NCBI GenBank assembly: GCA_964452105.1
Contig: CAYVLI010000029.1
Location: 1-13,487, forward strand
Direction: 5' to 3'
Length of the DNA: 13,487 bases
Origin: CAYVLI01 sp964452105 [NCBI: uncultured Nitrospinota bacterium]
GTDB taxonomy: Bacteria > JAUXIQ01
In this document: positions 8,515 to 13,487 of the stretch, in pieces
Layout: each line of letters begins with the position of its first letter
Position numbering within the stretch: the first letter of the stretch is position 1
The notes under the pieces: model-generated
Seen by the model: the letters and a program-made list of their open reading frames with translations, nothing else
The model's database searches: none
What the model was told of the DNA's origin: nothing
Position numbers and translations under genes: made by a program

Positions 8515-9480
8515 CTATAAAGCGCGGCCCCATGGCCCATTATTATACAGTGGGTTCTTCTCCTCCGCCCCCTCCAGGCTCTGCAGGTACCGGTTCGTCA
8601 CCGAGATATTGGAGTGCCCCAACTGCTCCCTTATCTGCGCCACGGTGGCGCCCCCTTCCAATTCAAGAGTGGCGGTAGTGTGCCTCAAAGTATGCGGCGT
8701 TATATTCCTCTTTATCAGGGCGGCGGCAGCGTACTTCTTGATGGATTTTTGAATTACCCTGGGGCTCAAAGGCCGGGACACCTCGCCGTTGCGGGGCACC
8801 GTTGCGAATAGATGATCCTCCGGTTTCGCACCCTTCCGGGAGGCCAGGTAGGCGTCGACGGCTTCTTTAACCTCTGGCAGAACACGGAGCGTTCGGGGCT
8901 TCCTGCCCTTGCCCATGATCCTCACCGCTGGACAACCGTAGCGGGTAGTGAGGTCCCGGATGCGCAGGCTCAACGCCTCGCCTATGCGGACGCCGGTCTG
9001 GAGCAGGAGCTGCAGCAGGGCGTAATCCCTCTTGCCGATGGTCTTCCGCCTGTCGGGCGCACGCAGGAGCGCCCTGGCCTCCTCAACCGTGAGGAATTCG
9101 GGCTGGCCTTGGTGCACCTGGGGGCCTCTTATCCCCTCTGTGACGTCCTCCGGAACGGCGCCCTGCTTATGGGCGTATCTTAAAAAGCCCCCCACGGCGG
9201 TGAGCTTCCAGGTCACCGTGGAGGACTTGTAACGTGAGGATATATACTCTTTATATGCCAACAGGTCGCGCCTGGTAACGAGGGTGAGGTCTACCTTGCC
9301 GACGGTGCGGAAGAAGTTGCCAAGCTCGTAGGCGTAGGCCTTCCTGGTGTAAGGGCTGTGGTGGTGGGCGAGGTATTCCTCCAAGAGCCTGATGGTAATT
9401 TCACCCTCTCTGAGGGCAGCGGGAGCCTGAAGCAACCCCGCAAGCTCCACGTTTTTCAACACCCCCTCCTTGTGTAACAT
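8515..9480 (-). CDS. Tyrosine recombinase, XerC/D type
   Basis: A tyrosine recombinase that would cut and rejoin DNA at paired sites, here probably resolving plasmid dimers or mediating integration. The N-terminal SAM-like core-binding domain covers about residues 30-110 (LLEEYLAHHHSPYTRKAYAY). All catalytic residues are visible. Numbered with the TTG at 9483 as residue 1, they are R166 in TGVRIGEA, K192 in GKGRK, H264 and R267 in HTLRH, H290 in LGHS, and nucleophile Y299 in NRYLQ. Three starts compete. The ATG at 9480 overlaps the toxin stop by one base (TGATG) and has GAGGG seven bases upstream, so I prefer it. TTG at 9483 adds one residue. TTG at 9459 has a stronger AAGGAGG five bases before it and would remove seven residues. 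It ends the replicon operon, next to the cas operon. No dif-like target site was recognised. Confidence 0.92.
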   Translation of the reverse strand: MLHKEGVLKNVELAGLLQAPAALREGEITIRLLEEYLAHHHSPYTRKAYAYELGNFFRTVGKVDLTLVTRRDLLAYKEYISSRYKSSTVTWKLTAVGGFLRYAHKQGAVPEDVTEGIRGPQVHQGQPEFLTVEEARALLRAPDRRKTIGKRDYALLQLLLQTGVRIGEALSLRIRDLTTRYGCPAVRIMGKGRKPRTLRVLPEVKEAVDAYLASRKGAKPEDHLFATVPRNGEVSRPLSPRVIQKSIKKYAAAALIKRNITPHTLRHTTATLELEGGATVAQIREQLGHSNISVTNRYLQSLEGAEEKNPLYNNGPWGRAL

Positions 9481-9908
9481 CAAGGAACCCTCTGAAACCC
9501 CATCCCCACCTGGGTAAAATGCTCGTCCGCAGTGAGGATGTCCTCCATGCCCAGCTCCTCCATGATGACCATGGTCACGAAGTCAGTGAAAGATATGCGG
9601 GGCTTATCATGGTAGCGCTTGCGCAACTCCCAGGCAGAGGCAAACCGCTCCGGGGTCGCATACTCTATTCGAAGGTAGCCCCTCTCCGCAGACTCAAGGA
9701 TGCCTCCTACGAACCGGGTGGCTTCTTCAAAAACCTCTCTCCGGTAGAGGAGCGTCACGGTCTCATCAAGCACGTAATCGCTGGTACAGACCGTATCACC
9801 CCTCCCACGGAGCTCCTCATAAAAGCCACGCGCCGCCTGGTGCCATGGGTCTCTGCGATGGCCTAAAGCGACCCAACCCCAGGTGTCCACGAAAACCGCC
9901 GGCGTCAT
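9480..9908 (-). CDS. vapC: PIN-domain toxin, VapC-like
   Basis: The 142-residue product fits the PIN-domain ribonuclease fold typical of VapC toxins, which cut RNA when released from the partner antitoxin. The acidic metal-binding set is present: D8 in FVDTWGW, E49 in VLDET, D109 in SFTDF and D127 in TADEHF. Size is normal for the family. It begins inside the upstream small gene with a 4-bp ATGA overlap, the usual antitoxin-toxin arrangement. It ends at the start of the recombinase gene. Sitting within the replicon operon, it probably serves as an addiction module that kills or stalls plasmid-free cells. Which RNA it cuts cannot be read from the sequence. A free-standing PIN nuclease is the alternative, but gene order argues for a toxin. 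Confidence 0.85.
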   Translation of the reverse strand: MTPAVFVDTWGWVALGHRRDPWHQAARGFYEELRGRGDTVCTSDYVLDETVTLLYRREVFEEATRFVGGILESAERGYLRIEYATPERFASAWELRKRYHDKPRISFTDFVTMVIMEELGMEDILTADEHFTQVGMGFQRVP

Positions 9909-10135
9909 CGGGTAGCGCCCTCTCCATACAGTTCCTCTTCTATTTCGGCAGGGGCAAGCGGTTTACCGGAAAGACAACCCACCACCCCCAGGATGGGATC
10001 TCCTTCTAACGCCTCTCCGGTTCTGGGCCTTTCCTTGCCCACCAGGTAGCCCACAAAATCGAGAACCTCCTGGAGCCTATGCCCGGGCAAGCGCCCTATC
10101 TCCTCCAGGAGCCTGTCTTTAACGGTCTTGTCCAT
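9905..10135 (-). CDS. Small antitoxin partner of PIN toxin
   Basis: This 76-residue acidic protein directly precedes the PIN toxin, with a 4-bp overlap. Its N-terminal half (KDRLLEEIGRLPGHRLQEVL, then DFVGYLVGKER) resembles the helical segment of DUF2281-like antitoxins. Those are often paired with PIN proteins, and their C-terminal tail wraps the toxin. I do not see a clear AbrB or ribbon-helix-helix DNA-binding motif, so autoregulation in the VapB manner is uncertain. The ATG is preceded by AGGGAG seven bases upstream, within the end of the replication gene, with which it overlaps by 17 bases. The assignment rests mainly on size, context and the helical N-terminus. Confidence 0.72.
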   Translation of the reverse strand: MDKTVKDRLLEEIGRLPGHRLQEVLDFVGYLVGKERPRTGEALEGDPILGVVGCLSGKPLAPAEIEEELYGEGATR

Positions 10136-11102
10136 CGAGATACTCCCTCTGAATGTGTTCGTCTTCCTTCATCTTCAAAAGAATATCATACCCGAAGCCT
10201 TTGTCTGCACCCTCTTTCTCACACTCGGCTTCCGCCCTCACCCTGAGGGCCTGCAACTCCTGGGGAGAGAGCGTAGCCCTGACGTCTTCTATCTTCTCCT
10301 GCAGCTCTCGTTTAGCCCTTTGTTTTCTCTCCTCTTCCACGCGCTTCCTGGCCGCCGCCTCCCTTTCCGCGCGTAATTCTGCCACCGGCCTGAAGCCGGG
10401 GGGAGACTGGTAGTCTTCCTCTATGGACTTTCTTAAAAAACCGGAGGGGTTCTTGCTTATGAGGTCGCTGCCGGTCTCGACCAGGTAATCGAATACCTCT
10501 ACCTTCTTCTGGACCCTGTCGGGGTATTTTTTAGCTAATAACTCGGCTGTCGATCTGGTTATGCCTTTTTTAATTAGTTCGTTAATTAAAGTAACATCAA
10601 CATCTTTGTCTTCTTGTTGTTGTTTTACTGTATTTTGTATACTGTTATATTGTGGGTTCTCCAGAAGAACCACCGGTGGTTCTTCTGGAGAACTAGGGTG
10701 GTTCTTCTGGAGAACCACCCCTTTTCCCTTAAATTTCAAACTATAAACGTTAATATCATTGTCCCCTTCTTTGGTAAGCTTTTTCTCCACGGTTATTATA
10801 CTTTTTTCAATGAGGCCGTTCACCCCTCGCCAAACAGCGGACTTACTCATTCCTGTCCCTTTATCTAAGATCTTCCCGTTCTTAGTTTTGATACCTTTCA
10901 CCAACTGTTTAAAGGATATGGGGTCACTGTTCTTCTTGAAGCCAAAGGTGCGGCGGATGATGTATAGCAGGACGCGTAACTCAGACTCCGTGAGTTCTGG
11001 TATAATAAGGTCGAAATATATGTCTGGTACAGGAGTGACATTTGGGGCACCTATCCCTTCGAACGGGAAGATAGATGTATCTGGTTTACGGCGCTTTGCC
11101 AC
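10119..11102 (-). CDS. Replication initiator, Phage_rep_O-like
   Basis: The N-terminal 125 residues of this 327-residue protein resemble the winged-helix domain of phage O-type initiators. They include NVTPVPDIYFDLIIPELTES (21-40), ELRVLLYIIRRTFGF (41-55) and MSKSAVWRGVNGLIEKSII (85-103, likely the recognition helix region). Residues 128-160 form a proline- and glutamine-rich linker. A charged helical stretch rich in R, E and K, probably coiled coil, covers about 240-275, and the C-terminus may contact the host helicase loader. The linker is encoded by the 19-bp repeats at 10656-10715, so the protein probably binds its own gene as the origin, as lambda O does. The start is GTG, with GGAGG about eight bases upstream inside parB, and the overlap with parB is 17 bases. 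The central part of the gene is visibly AT-rich compared with its neighbours. A regulator with a similar winged helix is the alternative. Confidence 0.72.
   Translation of the reverse strand: MAKRRKPDTSIFPFEGIGAPNVTPVPDIYFDLIIPELTESELRVLLYIIRRTFGFKKNSDPISFKQLVKGIKTKNGKILDKGTGMSKSAVWRGVNGLIEKSIITVEKKLTKEGDNDINVYSLKFKGKGVVLQKNHPSSPEEPPVVLLENPQYNSIQNTVKQQQEDKDVDVTLINELIKKGITRSTAELLAKKYPDRVQKKVEVFDYLVETGSDLISKNPSGFLRKSIEEDYQSPPGFRPVAELRAEREAAARKRVEEERKQRAKRELQEKIEDVRATLSPQELQALRVRAEAECEKEGADKGFGYDILLKMKEDEHIQREYLDGQDR
10656..10720. repeat. Iteron-like 19-bp repeats, candidate origin
   Basis: The 19-mer GGTGGTTCTTCTGGAGAAC occurs on the plus strand at 10675-10693 and again at 10697-10715, a 22-bp period or two helical turns. 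Its exact reverse complement lies at 10656-10674. The first two together make a perfect 38-bp palindrome. The third copy extends into its own hairpin, GGGTGGTTCT and AGAACCACCC around a 5-base loop (10696-10720). AT-rich DNA flanks the set, especially 10566-10655, and could be the melting region. All of it lies inside the initiator gene (codons about 128-149), which recalls the lambda origin within gene O. A ParB centromere site is the main alternative. Confidence 0.6.
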
Positions 11103-11955
11103 TACTTTCCCCCTCCAACAGGGAATCCGCTGCTTTCTTTAAAGCCTGGGCTACTTCCTCTACCTCAGCGTGGGTTTTCTTAAACCTCACCAACACAGTA
11201 AACGACTTGTCATCCCCCTGATACCGGAATTCGAAGTTCCTGGGCCTCCCTAAAGCTTTGCCCTTCGCCCGCCTTCTGATATCCTTAACCGTGGAGTTTT
11301 GGACCTTCACCTTTTCCCACAGGGCCGCGATTTTATCTTTTGAGCCTTGCCTAACTATCGGTAATAACTGGCTTTTTTTCCATTTATCGGACGTCCGAAT
11401 TTCCTCTTTTATCTCCTCTGGAAGGGCATTGAGCCGCAGGCTTTCATTTATGGCTGGCTGGGATTTTCCTATCCTCTTAGCCAACTGCTCTTGGGTGTAA
11501 TCATACTTTTCCGCCAGCATTTTCAGACCCTCTGCTTCTTCTAAAGGCTGAAGGTCCTCTCTCTGCAGGTTTTCTATCAAGGCGAGTTCCAACATCTCCG
11601 GGCCGTCGGCTTTGGTTACCACAGCCGGAACCTCGGTGAGGCCGGCCTCTCTTGCGGCCACCAGCCTTCGCTCACCAGCGATCAACTGGTATCCATCCTC
11701 TGTTTTCCTAAGTACCAAGGGTTGGAGGATGCCCTTTTCCCTGATTGAAGAAGCCAGTTCTTGTACGGAATTGGGCGTTATTCGCCGCCTGGGTTGTGCA
11801 GGGTTAGGTTTTATAAGGTTTATGTTTACCCTGACGGCCCCGGCCAGGGAAGCCACCCCGTCCTCCGAGAGATGGACGATTGCTGCCAGGTCGCGCTGGC
11901 CTCTCTCCGCCGGCGTGGTTTTGGAAAGGTCATCCTTGAAAGATTTCTTTTTCAT
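11086..11955 (-). CDS. parB: ParB-family partition protein
   Basis: The 289-residue protein has the ParB/Spo0J layout. The N-terminal CTP-binding domain includes PAQPRRRI (52-59) and LIAGERRLVAAREAGL (91-106) with the GERR box (94-97). The ENLQREDLQPLEEA motif (128-141) follows, then a helix-turn-helix YTQEQLAKRIGKSQPAIN (153-170). The C-terminal part (about 230-289) probably dimerises. ParB loads on a parS-type site and, with ParA, segregates the replicon. The ATG overlaps the parA stop by 4 bp, and its ribosome site AGAGGAAAG lies in the parA end. No copy of the common chromosomal parS consensus was noticed, so the binding site is unknown. Candidates are the palindromes at 10656-10720 or 13019-13046. 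Confidence 0.93.
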   Translation of the reverse strand: MKKKSFKDDLSKTTPAERGQRDLAAIVHLSEDGVASLAGAVRVNINLIKPNPAQPRRRITPNSVQELASSIREKGILQPLVLRKTEDGYQLIAGERRLVAAREAGLTEVPAVVTKADGPEMLELALIENLQREDLQPLEEAEGLKMLAEKYDYTQEQLAKRIGKSQPAINESLRLNALPEEIKEEIRTSDKWKKSQLLPIVRQGSKDKIAALWEKVKVQNSTVKDIRRRAKGKALGRPRNFEFRYQGDDKSFTVLVRFKKTHAEVEEVAQALKKAADSLLEGESSGKAP

Positions 11956-12716
11956 CTTTCCTCTATCTCTCTTGCGAGGTCTCTGTAGCTTTGGGCAACC
12001 TCCGAGTGTTTGGCATAAACTGTTACCGGTGAATCCGCTATCTCCGCCTCCCCTATTTTTACTGTACGTTTAACTATGGTTTTGAATAGCTTATCCCCGA
12101 ATCTCTCCCTCAGGTGCTCCAGGACCTCTCTGCCCAGTATGGTTCGAGAGTCGTACATGGTGCATAGAATGCCAATTACCTGGAGGTCTCGGTTCAACCG
12201 GCCCTTCACGAGGGTTATGGTATCGAAAAGCTGGTTTGCCCCGGTGAGTGCCCATTTTCCGACTTGGATGGGTATGAGCACGTGTGTAGCAGCTGTCAGA
12301 GCGTTTAGGGTTAGAAGACCCAGGCTTGGTGGGCAGTCCATAATTACGTAGTCATATACCTTGGCAGAGTCAAGCTTTCCCTGAAGTATCTTCTCCCTCC
12401 CCACTATTTGTTGAAGCTGTAGTTCAACCCCGGCCAACTCAAGGCAGGATGGGACTACGTCCAGGCCCTGGATGCATGTAGCCGTTGTGGCTTCGGAGAT
12501 TTTTGTTTCTGGGTAAAGGAGGAGATCGTAAACAGTTTTGCAGTTCTGGTTCTCAGAAAGGTTTATTCCTATGCCAGTTGTGCAGTTGAACTGGGGATCC
12601 ATGTCCACCATAAGTATGTGCCTTCCCTTTTCCGTCAAAGCCGCGGAAAGGTTGATGGCGGTTGTGGTCTTGCCTGTACCACCCTTCTGGTTTGCGATGG
12701 CTATTTTTCTTACCAT
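11952..12716 (-). CDS. parA: ParA-family partition ATPase
   Basis: The 254-residue protein is a Soj-like ParA ATPase that uses ATP-dependent nucleoid binding to position the ParB-DNA complex. The deviant Walker A, KGGTGKTT (11-18), starts nearly at the N-terminus. The Walker A' segment VDMDPQ lies at 37-42 and Walker B VIMDCPPSLG at 124-133. There is no N-terminal DNA-binding extension, unlike P1/F ParA, so operon control probably falls to another protein such as the HTH protein just upstream. It is separated from that gene by 6 bp and overlaps parB by 4 bp (ATGA). The ATG has only a weak GAG-type ribosome site in the end of the upstream gene, which suggests translational coupling. Length and motifs are complete. 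Confidence 0.95.
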   Translation of the reverse strand: MVRKIAIANQKGGTGKTTTAINLSAALTEKGRHILMVDMDPQFNCTTGIGINLSENQNCKTVYDLLLYPETKISEATTATCIQGLDVVPSCLELAGVELQLQQIVGREKILQGKLDSAKVYDYVIMDCPPSLGLLTLNALTAATHVLIPIQVGKWALTGANQLFDTITLVKGRLNRDLQVIGILCTMYDSRTILGREVLEHLRERFGDKLFKTIVKRTVKIGEAEIADSPVTVYAKHSEVAQSYRDLAREIEER

Positions 12717-12722
12717 AGCGAA

Positions 12723-12932
12723 TTACTCGGTTTGAGGTTTGGCTGGAGGGGCGTATGTCTTCGTGGCGTATTTTCTTATCTTATCTATATCTTCTTCTGT
12801 AAAAATCCTCCAGCCTTTCCTGTCCCTGGTAACTTCATCTATCTTACCTTCTCGAAACCATCTTCTGAGAGTGATAGCACTTATTCCCACCCTCTTCGCT
12901 GCTTCTTTTGTGTGGCAATATTTCCCCGGCAT
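12723..12932 (-). CDS. MerR/excisionase-type HTH protein
   Basis: This 69-residue protein has a winged-helix of the MerR/HTH_17 (excisionase) type. It carries HTKEAAKRVGISAITLRRWF (7-26) followed by the wing-like REGKIDEVTRDRKGWRIFTEEDIDKIR. There is no effector or dimerisation domain. It is the first gene of the replicon operon, with GAGGT about eight bases before its ATG, and parA starts 6 bp after its stop. The parA here lacks its own DNA-binding extension, so this protein may be the operon repressor, acting at the palindrome in the promoter. A role as recombination directionality factor for the tyrosine recombinase is an alternative, since excisionases share this fold. Confidence 0.8.
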   Translation of the reverse strand: MPGKYCHTKEAAKRVGISAITLRRWFREGKIDEVTRDRKGWRIFTEEDIDKIRKYATKTYAPPAKPQTE

Positions 12933-12983
12933 ACAGGTTTACCTCGCACAAGGTGAATTTATTCAAGTAAGTTTAATTAAAGT

Positions 12984-12995
12984 TGATATATATCA
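12984..12995. promoter_or_regulatory. Palindromic operator candidate
   Basis: TGATATATATCA is a perfect 12-bp palindrome that covers the -10 region of the replicon-operon promoter. A dimeric repressor bound here would block polymerase. The small HTH protein of the operon is the obvious candidate. Palindromic AT sequence of this length can arise by chance. Confidence 0.35.
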
Positions 12996-13016
12996 GATAA
13001 AAAACAGCAGAGTCAA
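12987..13016 (-). promoter_or_regulatory. Promoter of replicon operon
   Basis: On the minus strand TTGACT (13016-13011) stands 18 bases before TATATA (12992-12987), a near-consensus sigma-70-type pair. Poly-A/T DNA lies directly upstream, which could act as an UP element. It would serve the whole operon from the HTH gene to the recombinase, with a leader of about 50 bases. Confidence 0.6.
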
Positions 13017-13018
13017 GA

Positions 13019-13046
13019 AAAAAATTTAACTATACTTAAATTTTTT
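13019..13046. repeat. AT-rich inverted repeat between promoters
   Basis: AAAAAATTTAA (13019-13029) and TTAAATTTTTT (13036-13046) are exact 11-bp inverted arms around CTATAC. The element fills the space between the -35 boxes of the two divergent promoters and overlaps the first two bases of the plus-strand -35. It could be a shared UP element, a protein-binding site, a centromere-like site or a bidirectional terminator. Position favours control of both promoters. Confidence 0.55.
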
Positions 13047-13073
13047 GACGTCGGCCCGATTTTATGGCATAAT
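13045..13073 (+). promoter_or_regulatory. Plus-strand promoter
   Basis: TTGACG (13045-13050), a 17-base spacer and CATAAT (13068-13073) give five of six matches in each hexamer, the best promoter match I see in the window. It faces the plus-strand gene at 13328 and would give a transcript with a leader of roughly 248 bases. Confidence 0.6.
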
Positions 13074-13327
13074 AAATTCATCCCGCAGGTGCTGGCGGCC
13101 CTTCCGGGAGGTGTCGACTCTTCCCTTATTCACATCGATTTATCTTCATAACAACCCAGCCTTAATATCCATTTACCGAGGGGGCCTCTCCGTTTCATCA
13201 TCGGGGTGAACCCACCACGGCTGCTCACCCACGCGCATTTCCCCTTCAAAATCACCCTTCAACACCTTCGACCCATCTATCCGCCCCATCAGGGTTCTTT
13301 CCATAACCAAGACAGGAGGACAAGCCG

Positions 13328-13487
13328 ATGGATACCTTTACCCATTGTGGAATGAGATGCATATCCGTGAACGGCAAAGACTTTTTCCTTATTCGTGGCT
13401 ACCAGCGAGACTACCGAAACTTCATCTTCCTACAGGTGGCCGGCAACACGGCGCTGAACAAGGAGGACCTTCCCAGCAAAGGATGGG
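13328..13487 (+). CDS. Hypothetical protein, 3' end cut by window
   Basis: An ATG at 13328 opens a frame that stays open for 53 codons to the window edge, with a strong GGAGG eight to nine bases upstream. The translation begins MDTFTHCGMRCISVNGKDFF and continues through IRGYQRDYRNFIFLQVAGNT before ALNKEDLPSKGW. I do not recognise it. It contains two early cysteines (C7, C11) in a CGMRC pattern, which might bind metal or may be chance, and mixed charged and aromatic residues that look like a soluble protein. No signal peptide or membrane segment is visible. It is the only gene on the plus strand and diverges from the replicon operon behind its own promoter candidate. It could belong to another plasmid function. 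Confidence 0.65.
   Translation, partial: MDTFTHCGMRCISVNGKDFFLIRGYQRDYRNFIFLQVAGNTALNKEDLPSKGW

Larger units (their letters stand above)
12933..13327. other. Divergent intergenic region
   Basis: This 395-bp stretch without a gene separates the minus-strand replicon operon from a plus-strand gene. Bases 12933-13080 are AT-rich and hold two back-to-back promoter candidates with a palindrome between them, listed separately. Bases 13080-13327 would be an unusually long leader of about 248 bases for the plus-strand gene. It is rich in pyrimidines, and I see only weak hairpins such as CCGC/GCGG near 13083-13098. I recognise no riboswitch, tRNA or small RNA in it. A GTG-initiated open frame from 13206 lacks a ribosome site and is not supported. 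Confidence 0.55.

Noticed and set aside
12933-13327. tRNA, rRNA or known riboswitch in the long gap
   Set aside because: No cloverleaf, conserved rRNA stretch or riboswitch core was recognisable by reading. A covariance-model search would be needed to exclude a divergent RNA.
13206-13373. GTG-initiated plus-strand frame overlapping the 13328 start
   Set aside because: No proper ribosome site and composition unlike a protein. The ATG at 13328 has a strong GGAGG in another frame.

Overview
The window looks like part of a plasmid or plasmid-like integrated element from a bacterium. Its partition, replication, addiction and recombinase genes form one block, joined to a type I-G (formerly I-U) CRISPR-Cas locus. 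Strong GGAGG-type ribosome binding sites, a Soj-like ParA, a Phage_rep_O-like initiator and moderate GC with AT-rich control regions suggest an anaerobic, perhaps thermophilic, Bacillota lineage. That assignment is an impression, not a demonstration. All eleven complete genes lie on the minus strand. One further gene, cut by the right edge, lies on the plus strand.

Reading in the direction of transcription (right to left), the replicon module is: MerR/excisionase-type HTH protein (12932-12723), parA (12716-11952), parB (11955-11086), replication initiator (11102-10119), small antitoxin (10135-9905), PIN-domain toxin (9908-9480) and XerC/D-type tyrosine recombinase (9480-8515). The genes overlap or nearly abut (1, 4, 17, 17, 4 and -6 bases), so they probably form one translationally coupled operon. 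A promoter candidate lies upstream at about 12987-13016. Inside the initiator gene are three copies of a 19-bp unit. Two of them form a perfect 38-bp palindrome, flanked by AT-rich DNA, which is a candidate origin of replication in the lambda-O style.

After a 171-bp AT-rich gap comes the cas operon: cas3 (helicase followed by C-terminal HD nuclease), csx17/cas8g, csb1/cas7 and csb2 (Cas5-Cas6 type). A 207-bp leader follows, then a small CRISPR array of seven 37-bp repeats and six spacers (423-891). Repeat orientation, the degenerate far-end repeat and leader position all indicate that the array is transcribed on the minus strand, away from the cas genes. The machinery for crRNA processing, target binding and target destruction is complete. 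No cas1, cas2 or cas4 is present in the window, so new spacers would need adaptation proteins from elsewhere.

The left end (1-422) holds no recognisable gene. It contains a 111-bp inverted-repeat element resembling a MITE or the ends of a lost insertion sequence. The right end (12933-13327) is a divergent control region with back-to-back promoters around an AT-rich palindrome. A plus-strand gene of unknown function starts at 13328 and runs off the edge.
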